64,000 nucleotides of DNA from Pseudomonas sp. FP198 (GTDB lineage Bacteria; Pseudomonadota; Gammaproteobacteria; Pseudomonadales; Pseudomonadaceae): assembly GCF_030687895.1 (NCBI RefSeq), contig NZ_CP117452.1, forward strand, positions 1,071,501 through 1,135,500. The letters are read 5' to 3'. Position numbers and translations under genes: made by a program. The notes beneath the pieces were generated by a model. It was not told the DNA's origin. It did not search any database and saw only the letters and a program-made list of their open reading frames with translations. The first letter of the stretch is position 1. Each line of letters starts with the position of its first letter. Below, piece after piece: positions 35,416 through 45,243 of the stretch.

Positions 35416-38400
35416 ATGAACAGAGTTTACCGAGTCGTCTGGAATGCCGTGATGGGCGCATGGCAGGTGGCATCCGAGTTGGTCAAGAGCCACGGCAAGG
35501 ACAAAAGCCGTACCTCGCTCAGCCTCGTCATCGGCGTGGGCGGCGGACTTTTCGCCTCGGTAGCGGCGGCGGGAGCGTTGCCCACCGGAGGGAACATTGT
35601 CGCGGGTAACGGCAGCATTCAGCAGAATGGCAACAACATGTCCATTCATCAGGGCAGCGACAAGCTCGCGATCGACTGGCAGGGCTTTTCCATCGGCAAA
35701 GGCAACACCGTCGAATTCGTCCAGCCTGGCAAGGCGTCGGTCGCCTTGAACCGTGTGCTGGGCTCGGATGTATCGGTAATCCAGGGCGCGCTGAAAGCCA
35801 ACGGCCAGGTGTTCCTGGTCAACCCCAACGGCGTACTGTTTACCCCCGGCGCACAGGTTGATGTGGGCGGCCTGGTGGCCTCCACGCTCAACTTGAGCAC
35901 CGAAGATTTCCTCGCTGGCAACTACCGTTTCAGTGGCAACAGTGCCGCCTCGGTGGTCAACCAGGGCAACATCAATACAGCGCAGGGCGGCACCATTGCC
36001 TTGATCGCCGCAAAAATCGTCAACGAAGGCAACATCACCGCGCACAAGGGCAATGTACTGCTCGGCGCCGGCAGTGTCGTGACGCTCGACCTGGGCGGGC
36101 CGGTGCAACTGGAAGTGAAAGAAGGCGCGCTTCAAGCGTTGATCGAAAACGGCGGCGCCATTCGTGCCGATGCCGGGCGCATCCTGCTGACCGCCCGTGC
36201 GGCGGAAACCCTCGCAAGCACCGTCATCAACAACACCGGGTTGATCGAAGCGCGTTCCCTGGACATCGGTGAAAATGGCCTGGTCACGCTGATGGGGGAC
36301 CATGGCGATGTGCAAGTCGCTGGGCGTATCGATGTGTCCTCCGACACCGCCAAGGGCGGCAAGATCGTCGTGACCGGCGAGCGCGTGGCGATCAAGGCGG
36401 GTGCCGAGCTCGACGCCACCGGCGCCAAGGGTGGCGGCGAAATCAATGTGGGCGGCAGCTGGCAAGGCAAGGACCCGTCGATCAAACAGGCCAGCCAGAC
36501 CACCATCGCCGCAGGTGCCGTGCTCGACGCATCGGCCACCGACAACGGCAAGGGCGGTACCGTGGTGGCCTGGTCGGATGTCAAGAAGCCGGGCAGCGTG
36601 ACCCGCGTGGACGGCACCCTGAAAGCCACCGGCGGCGCCAAGGGCGGCGACGGCGGCAAGATCGAGACCAGCGGTGCGAAGCTGGCGGTGAGCAAGGCGG
36701 CCGATGCTTCGGCTAAAAACGGCAAGGGCGGCTTGTGGTTGCTCGACCCGGACAGCGTCACGGTGGGGCCGGGTGACGGAGGGTTGACCGGCGGCGCCAA
36801 CGGGACAGAAGCCACGGTTGGCTTCAACGCGATCGATACGGCCCTGGCCGGCGGCACCGATGTGGCGATCAAGGCTGACAACAGCATCCACTGGAATGGC
36901 GACTACACCCCGTCGAGCATCAGCGGCGAGCGGACGCTGACCTTGCAGTCCGGACACAACGACGGCGGAACCGGCCGCTACGTCTTCGGCAATATTTTCC
37001 TCAACGGTGATATCGACGCCAGTGGCGCCGGCAATGGCAACAGCCTGGCATTGATTCTCAACGGCAAAGTCGCGCTCAACACCGATGTGAGCCTGAAAAG
37101 CAACGGCGGCAACGTCGTGTTTGCCGGCGTGGTGGACTCCGACGCGGTAGCCAACAACCGCCAACTGCGCGTCGATGCAGGTTCAGGTTCGATCATCTTC
37201 AGCGACATGGTTGGCGGTAACAGCGCGTTGGGCGCGCTGTACGCGACCACCAGTGGCGCCGGCAAAACCTACATCAACGGCGCGAAAGCCTTCACCATTG
37301 GCGAACAGGTCTACACCGGTGCCGTCGAGCTGGGCACTTCGCAGTTCCTGAACGCCGACTTCGAGAACGGCCTGGTCGGTTGGCAGACGTCCATCGCCCA
37401 GTTCTTCACCGGCGTCACCGTGGTCGACGGCGTAGTATCGCCGGATGACCCGACGCTCCCGACCACCTCGCCCACCAACGGCAATGCGCCGAGTGTTTCG
37501 CCTGGCGACCAGGGCGACATGAACTACAAACCGCTCACCCCGGTTGCCGCCGCTGGCCAGGGCAAGGACGGCGGCGCTGCGCTGCTGCTGGGTACCGAGA
37601 ACAATTCCAACTGCCTCAACGCACCCGCCGGCTGCATCATGCGCGGCCCGTCGGTCGTGAGCGAGGGCACGGTTTCGCTGGCGGCAGGGGAGGCGGTCAG
37701 TTTTGATTACAAACCGGTCGCGGGCGGCGACACCTACGATGTCTTCGGCTATCTGTTGAACGTCAACACCGGCGAATACCAGATCATCCTGAACGAAACG
37801 GGGAACGGTACCGGCGCGGTGAATTGGCAAACCCGCACGGCAACGGCTGATAGGGCCGGCACGTACAAGTTCGTCTTCGTTTCCGGCAGCTTCGACCAGA
37901 CCGCCGGCAAGCAGGTCGGTGGCTCGCTGTACGTCGACAACATCAAGACCAACACTTCGGGCAGCAAAGGCCTGCAGGGCAGTTCAATCACGTTCAACGG
38001 CAGCCTCAACAGCACCGATAACAACCTGGCCATCAAGGCGGACGATATCAACTTCAACGGTGGCGTTGGCAGCGTCACCGGCAACGGCAGCATCGCCCTT
38101 GAAACCAACACCCCGAGCAAGAACATTGCCGTGGGTGGCAGCACCGGCGATGCCCCCGGAGCGTTGGAGCTGACCGGCACCGACATCGGCGCACTGAGCG
38201 ACGGGTTCACCTCCGTCAAGATCGGTGGCGCGGACATGACCGGTGACATCAACGTCATCGAGCAGACGCGCTTCAACGACAGCCTGGTCCTCGATGCCGG
38301 TACCGGCAATATCCACATCAATGACCAACTGACCGTGGCGGATGCACCGGGCACTGGTAACGACGACAACAAACCGGCTCCGGTGCTGGCGTTGCAAAGC

Positions 38401-41400
38401 AATGGCGGCAAGATCGACCAGACCGCTGGCGGCGCCATTACTGCCGATGGCCTGGTGCTGTTGGGTAACGGTGCCGTCCATGACCTGGACAACGCCGGCA
38501 ACGACGTCAATACCATCGCCAGCAACACCGGCACGGTCAGCTTTGCCGATGTCGATGACCTGACCGTCGGCGTCGTGACCATTCCCGACAGCCAGACTCC
38601 GGCAAACCCGCAAGGCGTACCGGTTGCCGGCATGACCCAGACCGGTGACCTGAACCTTGTCTCCGACACCCTCACAGTCGGCCAGGCCTTGGTCACCCAG
38701 GGCGATACCAGCCTGAGCGCCGACGAAATCGACCTCGCCGCGAGCGTCGCCGGTGGCGGAAGCCTCACCCTGCAGCAGAAGACCGATGGCCTGGATATCC
38801 ACCTGGGCGGCAGCGACGATCCGGAAGTGACCGGGCCAAACGATCCGCTGGTGCTGTCCGACGCCGACCTGGCCAATATCCAGGATGGCTTCGACAAGGT
38901 CGTCATCGGTAACGACAAGACGCGCAATATCACCGTCGACGACGAGGGCGCGACCTTCAAGGACGACCTGGCCCTGGTCGCCAACGGCGTCCTGGACCTG
39001 CTGGGCAATCTGGCGCTCAAGGATCCCGAAGGCACGGACGAGGACGGCGCCACCGGCAAGGGCCTGACCCTTAGCGTCGACGCGGGCAAAGGCGCGACCC
39101 AGGCAACTGGCGCGACCATCACTGCGGACGAACTGGCCTTGCGCGGCGAAGGTGATTTCAACCTGGGCAAGGGCGGGCATGACGTGAGTGTTATCGCCGC
39201 CGATGTCGGCAGCCTGAAATTCGCCGGTAACGGCGACCTGACCGTGGGCGTCGTGGACGGTACCGTGGGGATCACCTCCGATGAGGCGGTCACCCTGAAA
39301 ACCGATCACGACCTGACGCTGGCCAAAGGCATCACCATCGAAAACGGCCCACGCGATGACGCCAACAATGGCGAAACCCGTGCCGACGACATCATCACCC
39401 TGGAAGTAGGGGGCAACACCACCCAATCCAGCGACGTCGGGGCCAAGCTGGATGCCAGTGGCCTGGTGCTGCTGGGCGGCAACTACGCGCTGAACAACTC
39501 GGGCAACGTGATCGGCGATATCGCCAGCGAGGCGGGCAAAGTCCGCTTCGACAACAACGGCGACCTCAAGGTGGGCACGCTGACCGCGACCCATGCCGAC
39601 GGCACGCAGACCAGCCTCACCGGCGTGAACAACACGGGTGACGTGAGCATTGGCACCCAAGGCAATCTGGCAATCAACGAAGGGCTCGCCACCAGCGGCA
39701 ACGTGTTCCTCAACGTCGCTGGCAAAACCACTCAGGATGGCAACGGCAACATCACTGCAGACGGTCTCGCGCTCAACGGTGGCGACTTCGAGTTGCGCAA
39801 CAACGGCAACGTGGTGGGTGACATTGCGAGCGAGGCCGGCAAGGTCGCGTTCAACAACACCGGCAACCTGAAGGTCGGCACGCTGACTGAAACCGACGGC
39901 AGCGGCAACGTGGTCAAGACCACCACCGGCGTGAACAACACTGGCGACGTGAGCATCGGTACCCAAGGCGATCTGGCGATCAACGAAGGGCTCGCGACCA
40001 GTGGCAACGTGTTCCTCAACGTCGCTGGCAAAACCACCCAGGACGGCAACGGCAACATCACTGCCGATGGTTTGGCTCTCAACGGCGGCGATTTCGAGTT
40101 GCGCAACAACGGCAACGTGGTCGGTGATATCGCCAGCGAGGTGGGCAAGGTCGCCTTCAACAACACCGGTAACCTCAAGGTCGGCAAGCTGACTGAAACC
40201 GATGGCAACGGCACCGTGGTCAGGACCACCACCGGCGTCAACAACAGCGGTGACGTGAGCATCGGCACCCAAGGCGATCTGGCGATCAACGAAGGGCTCG
40301 CCACCAGCGGCAACGTGTTCCTGAACATCAGTGGCAAGACCACCCAGGACGCCAACGGCAACATCACCGCCGATGGCCTGGCACTCAAGGGCGGCGATTT
40401 CGACCTGCGCAATGCCAGCAACTGGGTCGGCGATATCGCCAGCCGCGCGAAGGACGTCAACTTCGTCAACCGCAGCGACGTCACCGTCGGCAGGTTGACC
40501 GAGACGGCGCTGGACGGCACCCAGCTGGACCAGATTGTCGGCATCGGCAACACCGGCAAGGTTCAGGTCGTTACGACGACCGGCAATATCACCCTGGCCG
40601 AGAGCGTCAGCACCACCAGCAACGCTTCCGATGCGATCGTGCTTAACGCCGGTCAATCGGCTTCGGCGGGCGTGGCCGCGGGCGGTGACGTGAAGGCTGA
40701 TGCCGGCGTGACGGTGTCTACCGGCGTTGGTGGTCGGGCAGTGATCTACACCGGCAGCCTCGCCGGCAGCACCCGCATGGTCGATGTGGTCGGCAGTGGC
40801 AGCGGCAATTTCCGCTACAACAGCGACGAGCAGCAGAGCAACTTCGGCAGGGCGCTGGGCAACAGCGGCGTGCATGCCGTGTACCGCGAGCAACCGACCC
40901 TGGTGGTTTCCACCAACGGTACGACCACCCAGACCAAGGTGTTCGACGGCAGCACCACCTTCGACGGCGGCGGTATCGGCGGTTATGACGCCAACGGTCT
41001 GTGGAACGGCGACACCAAGCAGATGCTTGGCAACCCGTTGTACTCGGTGGGGGCTTCCGGCCCGGGCTCGCACCTGATCAACATCGGTGGGCTGGCTGAC
41101 CTGGGTTACCTGATCGTCAGCAATCCGGCCAACGCCAACCTCACCGTGACCTCCTCCATTGACTATGAGGCCGTCCGGCAGAGCGTCGCCGATGCAACTC
41201 GCGTTGGCGCGCAGCAGAACTCGCCGCATGCCCCGGAGCTCGATCCGGCCCAGCCGAAACCGGCTGACTGGTCTGACTACGGCGTCGAGGACGGCGGTCT
41301 CCTGCTGGTGGACCAGGGCGGTACTCGGGCGAACGGCAATGCGGGCGACAGCGTTTCGGCCGCCCAGGCCGAGGACGCCGACAGCGAGCGGGAACTGGCC

Positions 41401-41520
41401 GGGAACGTCTGCTCCGACGGCGGGGTATCCGCCGGCGGCGCGTGTGCGGCCTATCCGCCGCAGACCGTGTTCGTCGTGCGTGGCGGTGTGCGCTTGCCAA
41501 GTCTGGCCATGCGTCCCTGA
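35416..41520 (+). CDS. Two-partner secretion adhesin, filamentous-haemagglutinin-like (TpsA)
   Basis: 2034 aa. The N-terminus has an extended signal peptide (MNRVYRVVWNAVMGAWQVAS) and a hydrophobic core ending SVAAAGA. It is followed by the TPS secretion domain with the NPNGV motif at 136-140. The remainder is Gly/Asn/Asp-rich beta-helical sequence. Three near-identical 102-residue units begin at 39622, 39928 and 40234. Near the end, C1999 and C2010 form a pair like the cysteine hook that tethers HMW1-type adhesins to their transporter. A larger open frame on the opposite strand is a codon-bias shadow. The secretion partner TpsB follows. Confidence 0.93.
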   Translation: MNRVYRVVWNAVMGAWQVASELVKSHGKDKSRTSLSLVIGVGGGLFASVAAAGALPTGGNIVAGNGSIQQNGNNMSIHQGSDKLAIDWQGFSIGKGNTVEFVQPGKASVALNRVLGSDVSVIQGALKANGQVFLVNPNGVLFTPGAQVDVGGLVASTLNLSTEDFLAGNYRFSGNSAASVVNQGNINTAQGGTIALIAAKIVNEGNITAHKGNVLLGAGSVVTLDLGGPVQLEVKEGALQALIENGGAIRADAGRILLTARAAETLASTVINNTGLIEARSLDIGENGLVTLMGDHGDVQVAGRIDVSSDTAKGGKIVVTGERVAIKAGAELDATGAKGGGEINVGGSWQGKDPSIKQASQTTIAAGAVLDASATDNGKGGTVVAWSDVKKPGSVTRVDGTLKATGGAKGGDGGKIETSGAKLAVSKAADASAKNGKGGLWLLDPDSVTVGPGDGGLTGGANGTEATVGFNAIDTALAGGTDVAIKADNSIHWNGDYTPSSISGERTLTLQSGHNDGGTGRYVFGNIFLNGDIDASGAGNGNSLALILNGKVALNTDVSLKSNGGNVVFAGVVDSDAVANNRQLRVDAGSGSIIFSDMVGGNSALGALYATTSGAGKTYINGAKAFTIGEQVYTGAVELGTSQFLNADFENGLVGWQTSIAQFFTGVTVVDGVVSPDDPTLPTTSPTNGNAPSVSPGDQGDMNYKPLTPVAAAGQGKDGGAALLLGTENNSNCLNAPAGCIMRGPSVVSEGTVSLAAGEAVSFDYKPVAGGDTYDVFGYLLNVNTGEYQIILNETGNGTGAVNWQTRTATADRAGTYKFVFVSGSFDQTAGKQVGGSLYVDNIKTNTSGSKGLQGSSITFNGSLNSTDNNLAIKADDINFNGGVGSVTGNGSIALETNTPSKNIAVGGSTGDAPGALELTGTDIGALSDGFTSVKIGGADMTGDINVIEQTRFNDSLVLDAGTGNIHINDQLTVADAPGTGNDDNKPAPVLALQSNGGKIDQTAGGAITADGLVLLGNGAVHDLDNAGNDVNTIASNTGTVSFADVDDLTVGVVTIPDSQTPANPQGVPVAGMTQTGDLNLVSDTLTVGQALVTQGDTSLSADEIDLAASVAGGGSLTLQQKTDGLDIHLGGSDDPEVTGPNDPLVLSDADLANIQDGFDKVVIGNDKTRNITVDDEGATFKDDLALVANGVLDLLGNLALKDPEGTDEDGATGKGLTLSVDAGKGATQATGATITADELALRGEGDFNLGKGGHDVSVIAADVGSLKFAGNGDLTVGVVDGTVGITSDEAVTLKTDHDLTLAKGITIENGPRDDANNGETRADDIITLEVGGNTTQSSDVGAKLDASGLVLLGGNYALNNSGNVIGDIASEAGKVRFDNNGDLKVGTLTATHADGTQTSLTGVNNTGDVSIGTQGNLAINEGLATSGNVFLNVAGKTTQDGNGNITADGLALNGGDFELRNNGNVVGDIASEAGKVAFNNTGNLKVGTLTETDGSGNVVKTTTGVNNTGDVSIGTQGDLAINEGLATSGNVFLNVAGKTTQDGNGNITADGLALNGGDFELRNNGNVVGDIASEVGKVAFNNTGNLKVGKLTETDGNGTVVRTTTGVNNSGDVSIGTQGDLAINEGLATSGNVFLNISGKTTQDANGNITADGLALKGGDFDLRNASNWVGDIASRAKDVNFVNRSDVTVGRLTETALDGTQLDQIVGIGNTGKVQVVTTTGNITLAESVSTTSNASDAIVLNAGQSASAGVAAGGDVKADAGVTVSTGVGGRAVIYTGSLAGSTRMVDVVGSGSGNFRYNSDEQQSNFGRALGNSGVHAVYREQPTLVVSTNGTTTQTKVFDGSTTFDGGGIGGYDANGLWNGDTKQMLGNPLYSVGASGPGSHLINIGGLADLGYLIVSNPANANLTVTSSIDYEAVRQSVADATRVGAQQNSPHAPELDPAQPKPADWSDYGVEDGGLLLVDQGGTRANGNAGDSVSAAQAEDADSERELAGNVCSDGGVSAGGACAAYPPQTVFVVRGGVRLPSLAMRP
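39622..40539 (+). repeat. Three 306-bp coding tandem repeats in the adhesin gene
   Basis: Copies start at 39622, 39928 and 40234 with exactly 306-base spacing, each opening GVNNTGDVSIGTQG or GVNNSGDVSIGTQG and continuing through GLATSGNVFLN and KTTQD. The third diverges in its second half. Copy number could change by recombination without loss of frame. Confidence 0.85.
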
Positions 41521-41559
41521 ACCCTGACATTCACCTTTTCATTTGAAGGAGCCCCCTGG

Positions 41560-41577
41560 CCACGTCCGCGGACGTGG
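41560..41577. promoter_or_regulatory. Perfect hairpin between tpsA and tpsB
   Basis: CCACGTCCGCGGACGTGG is a perfect 18-base palindrome, extended to about 24 bases with one mismatch, 40 bases after the tpsA stop and 40 before the tpsB start. There is no T-run, so it is more likely a partial attenuator, an mRNA stabiliser or an operator than a strong terminator. Confidence 0.5.
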
Positions 41578-41617
41578 TCATGGGCCCAGGCAAGCCGAAT
41601 TTTTCGAGATTGATCCA

Positions 41618-43282
41618 ATGCATAACAAACTGATGTCCTGCGCCGCCGGTCTGGCGTTGTTGTCCACCTCCCCGGCCTGGGCGGCGACTCTGCCGGCACG
41701 CCCGATCCCCGACGCCGGTCGTATCCTGCAGGAACTGCCGATTCCGCAGCAGGAGCTGCCGCAAAGCATTCGCCTGGATGTCGAGGCACCACAGCCGACA
41801 CAGGAAAAAGTCGGCGGCGCCAAAGTCCAGCTCAACGCCGTGCGCTTCACCGACAACACCCGCATCGACGAGGCCAGACTGCAACGCGTCGTCGCCCCGG
41901 CCATCGGTCAGGCCCTGGACCTGGATGCGCTGCGGGAAGTGGCCCGGCAGGTCACGCTTTACTACCGCGAGCAAGGCTACCCCTTCGCCCGCGCCTACCT
42001 GCCGGCACAACGGATGGAGAAAGGCGAGCTGACCATCGCCGTGATCGAAGGCCGCTATGGCAAAGTCACCGCCGTCAACAACGATGCAAAACTGGCCGCC
42101 CAGGCGCAGCCGTTCCTGGATGACTTGCAGCCGGGCGACGTGATCGAGCGTGAGCGCCTGGAGCGCAGCATATTGGTGCTTTCCGACTTGCCGGGCGTGG
42201 CGGTGCGTCCGGTCATCCGTCCGGGTGAAGCGCTTGGCACCGGTGACCTCAATGCCCAGGTAAGTAAAACCGAGACCTTCGAGGGCAAGGCCACGCTGGA
42301 CAACCACGGCAACCGTTATTCGGGGCGCAATCGCCTAACGGTACAAGGCGACTGGAACAGCCCGCTGATGTTGGGCGATCGCCTCAGCGCCGCGGTGATG
42401 GCCACCGATGAAGACTTGTATTTCGGCAGCCTCGGTTACTCGATGCCACTGGGCACCTCTGGCCTGCGTGGCAACGTCGGTTACGCCCAGAGCTCTTATG
42501 ACCTGGGCGCCGAATTCGCCGACCTGGGTGCGACCGGTACCGCCGAAGTCAGCAGCATCGGCCTGAGCTATCCACTGCTGCGCAGCAACCAGGCGAACCT
42601 CATGCTGGCCGGGCAGTACCAGCACAAGGACCTTGAAGACAAATACGAAGTGCTCGGCCTGAGCTTTGAGAAAAGCAGCAACTCGCTGCCCATCAGCTTG
42701 CAGTTTGACGTCAGGGACACGTTGTTCGGCGGCGGCATCACCTACGGCGGCGCAACGCTGACCTACGGTGACCTGAAGCTGGATTCGGCCCTGCGCGAAG
42801 GCGACCGTCAGACCGCCCAGACTGAAGGCGACTTCAGCAAAGTGAATGTCGACCTCGCCCGCCTGCAAGCGCTGCCAGCCAACTTCACGCTCTTCGCCCG
42901 TTTCCTTGGCCAGTGGAGCAAGGACAACCTCGACTCCTCCGAAGATTTCAGTCTCGGCGGTATCGATGGCGTACGCGCTTATCCACAAAGCGAAGGCTCG
43001 GGCGACGAAGGCATGCTGACCCAGATTGAGCTTCGCTACCCGATCGACAAGCTCACGCCGTACCTGTTCTGGGACGCCGGCAAGGTGCGCATCAACCACA
43101 ACGAGTGGGCCGACGAGGAGAACACCCGCAGCATCTCCGGCGGCGGTGTCGGCTTGCGCGCTCAATACGGCCAGCTGTCGTTCGACGCAACGGTCGCATG
43201 GCGCCACTCCGGCGGCGAAGCGCAAAGTGATACACGCCAGGAAAACCCGCAACTGCTCGCTCAGATCGGTTATTCGTTCTGA
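41618..43282 (+). CDS. Two-partner secretion outer-membrane transporter (TpsB; ShlB/FhaC/HecB family)
   Basis: 554 aa from MHNKLMSCAAGLALLSTSPA, a signal peptide ending AWA. POTRA-type sequence fills residues ~60-215 (VQLNAVRFTDNTRIDEARLQ; GELTIAVIEGRYGKV). The C-terminal barrel carries the conserved loop-6 motif GGIDGVRAYPQSEGSGDEG (VRGF/VRAY type) and a final strand LLAQIGYSF. It exports the TpsA adhesin encoded 97 bases upstream. The longer upstream frame was rejected because only this start gives a signal peptide. Confidence 0.93.
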   Translation: MHNKLMSCAAGLALLSTSPAWAATLPARPIPDAGRILQELPIPQQELPQSIRLDVEAPQPTQEKVGGAKVQLNAVRFTDNTRIDEARLQRVVAPAIGQALDLDALREVARQVTLYYREQGYPFARAYLPAQRMEKGELTIAVIEGRYGKVTAVNNDAKLAAQAQPFLDDLQPGDVIERERLERSILVLSDLPGVAVRPVIRPGEALGTGDLNAQVSKTETFEGKATLDNHGNRYSGRNRLTVQGDWNSPLMLGDRLSAAVMATDEDLYFGSLGYSMPLGTSGLRGNVGYAQSSYDLGAEFADLGATGTAEVSSIGLSYPLLRSNQANLMLAGQYQHKDLEDKYEVLGLSFEKSSNSLPISLQFDVRDTLFGGGITYGGATLTYGDLKLDSALREGDRQTAQTEGDFSKVNVDLARLQALPANFTLFARFLGQWSKDNLDSSEDFSLGGIDGVRAYPQSEGSGDEGMLTQIELRYPIDKLTPYLFWDAGKVRINHNEWADEENTRSISGGGVGLRAQYGQLSFDATVAWRHSGGEAQSDTRQENPQLLAQIGYSF

Positions 43283-43294
43283 TTGCATAAAGCG

Positions 43295-44211
43295 GTGGCG
43301 AGGGAGCTTGCTCCCGCTGGGCTGCGTAGCGGCCCTATGAAAAACAGTTCGGCAATTTGAGCGCCTTACCTCTGTGGCGAGGGGATTTATCCCCGTTGGG
43401 CTGCGCAGCGGCCCCTGAACCAGGCACCTCGGTGTGCCAGGAAAATTGGGTTTGCTGCTTTGGGGCTGCTGCGCAGCCCAGCGGGAGCAAGCTCCCTCGC
43501 CACGGGTTGAGTGAATGGCATCAACTGCGTCGGCCATCTCGCCTGTTGGCTTCAACCAAAACTCGCCTGGACTGAAGGCGCAGCCAATCTTGCCTGCCAT
43601 CCTCCACCGGATCTGAAATAGAAACCGAATCCCTGTGGGAGCGGGCCTGCCCGCGAATCGGCGGTGGTAACACTGTTCATCCAAGGATTCACACTAACCC
43701 CGTGGCGAGGGAGCTTGCTCCCGCTGGGCTGCGCAGCGGCCCTATGAAAAACAGTTCGGCAATTTGAGCGTCTTTCCTCTGTGGCGAGGGGATTTATCCC
43801 CGCTGGGCTGCGCAGCGGCCCCTGAACCAGGCACCTCGGTGTGTCAGGAAAATTGGGTTTGCTGCTTTGGGTCTGCTGCGCAGCCCAGCGGGGATAAATC
43901 CCCTCGCCACAAGGGGGCGTCGTTCGCTGTCAAAACTCGCCTGGGCTGATGTCCAGGCGCAGCCAATCTTGCTTGCCATCCTCCACCGGATCTGAAAATA
44001 GAAACCGAATCCCTGTGGGAGCGGGCCTGCCCGCGAATCGGCGGTGGTAATACCGTTCATTCAAGATTCACACAACCCCTGTGGCGAGGGGATTTATCCC
44101 CGCTGGGCTGCGCAGCGGCCCCTGAACCAGGCACCTCGGTGTGTTCAGGAAAATTGGGTTTGCTGCTTTGGGGCTGCTGCGCAGCCCAGCGGGAGCAAGC
44201 TCCCTCGCCAC
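43295..44211. repeat. Composite array of palindromic repeats, nearly three units
   Basis: Between tpsB and the response-regulator gene there is about 920 bases of repeats. A unit consists of GTGGCGAGGGAGC/GGGATTTATCCCC palindromes, a conserved CCTGAACCAGGCACCTCGGT segment, and a CTGTGGGAGCGGGCCTGCCC REP. Copies of GAACCAGGCACC are at 43417, 43824 and 44124, giving spacings of 407 and 300 bases. The third unit has lost its first module. No gene is seen here; short open frames all follow the repeat. Confidence 0.85.
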
Positions 44212-44406
44212 GGGGTTAGTGAACGGCAGCCCCCGCATCCTTGGTCGCCCGCAAACGAGACGACCGTTTATCGCCCCTCAAAAATTTGATAGCTTCAGTT
44301 CTCGCTTTACCTGCCGCTATATCGATTTGTTGCCGGCCCGGTACATAATTCCTCGCTTGGCAATTCGCGACAGTGACCTGGCTGAACACAACAAGAGACC
44401 TGGCGA

Positions 44407-45243
44407 ATGGACAACGGACGATACGAAAGGCCGGCAGCGGCGGCGGGGGGCTCGGCGGCGTCCGATGCGTTGCCGCATATTCTGCTGATCGACGATGTCC
44501 CTGAAGACATCCGCGCCACGCTCATCCTGTTGAAGACCCAGCCCTGGCGCATCTCGCTCGCCAGCGACGCCTATCAAGGCTATCAACGGGCACTTGCCCT
44601 GCGCCCGGACCTGATCGTGCTGGATGTGCACATGCCACAAATGGACGGCTTCAGCCTGTGCCGGCTGTTGCGCGAGGCACCGGCCACCCGGCATACGCCG
44701 ATCCTGTTCCTGTCGTCGGCGAATACTTCATTGGAGCGCCTCGAAGGGCTGACGGTCGGCGCGGTGGACTACATTCCCAAATCCTGCGCCCCCGAAGAAG
44801 TGCTGGCGCGGATCAAGATCCACCTGCAACTGACCTGGCGAGCGCCACCGGCCCTCCACGAAAGCCCGGCCGATCCGGAACCGCAAGGCGATGAAATCGT
44901 GCTGCGCGCGGCGATGCGCCTGATCGAAAACCAATTGGATGACATGCCGTCCCTCGGCATTCTCGCGCAAAAAGTCGGCACCCATGAAAAACGCCTCTCG
45001 GCGATTTTTCGCGAACACCTGGGGATGACCGTGTTTGCCTACATCCGCGACGCCCGCTTGCGGCGCGGCCAGGATCTGCTCGCCGAAAGCGCCATGAGCG
45101 TGCAAGACGTCGCCGAACTGGTGGGTTTTCGCAACGCCTGCAATTTCACCACGGCGTTCCGCCAGCGAATCGGCATGACGCCCAGTCAGTTTCGCCAGCA
45201 AACCCTGGGCCTTAGCGAAATCGAGTCGGCCGGGCGCGCCTGA
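44407..45243 (+). CDS. Response regulator with AraC-type DNA-binding output
   Basis: 278 aa. The receiver domain has acidic pair D29/D30, phospho-acceptor D73 (LIVLDVHMPQMDG), S103 and K125 (DYIPKS). The AraC/XylS double helix-turn-helix is in residues ~165-270 (VGTHEKRLSAIFREHLGMTV ... VGFRNACNFTTAFRQRIGMT). It is translationally coupled to the kinase gene (TGATG, one-base overlap). A linked TonB-dependent receptor gene is the obvious candidate target. Confidence 0.9.
   Translation: MDNGRYERPAAAAGGSAASDALPHILLIDDVPEDIRATLILLKTQPWRISLASDAYQGYQRALALRPDLIVLDVHMPQMDGFSLCRLLREAPATRHTPILFLSSANTSLERLEGLTVGAVDYIPKSCAPEEVLARIKIHLQLTWRAPPALHESPADPEPQGDEIVLRAAMRLIENQLDDMPSLGILAQKVGTHEKRLSAIFREHLGMTVFAYIRDARLRRGQDLLAESAMSVQDVAELVGFRNACNFTTAFRQRIGMTPSQFRQQTLGLSEIESAGRA

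Noticed and set aside
37984..41229. 1081-codon open frame on the minus strand inside the adhesin gene
   Set aside because: It mirrors the plus-strand repeats and GC-rich codon pattern, has no ribosome site or known motif, and the plus-strand TpsA is certain.
43295..44211. CRISPR array
   Set aside because: Units are 300-407 bases with internal palindromes; there are no short direct repeats with unique spacers and no cas genes.
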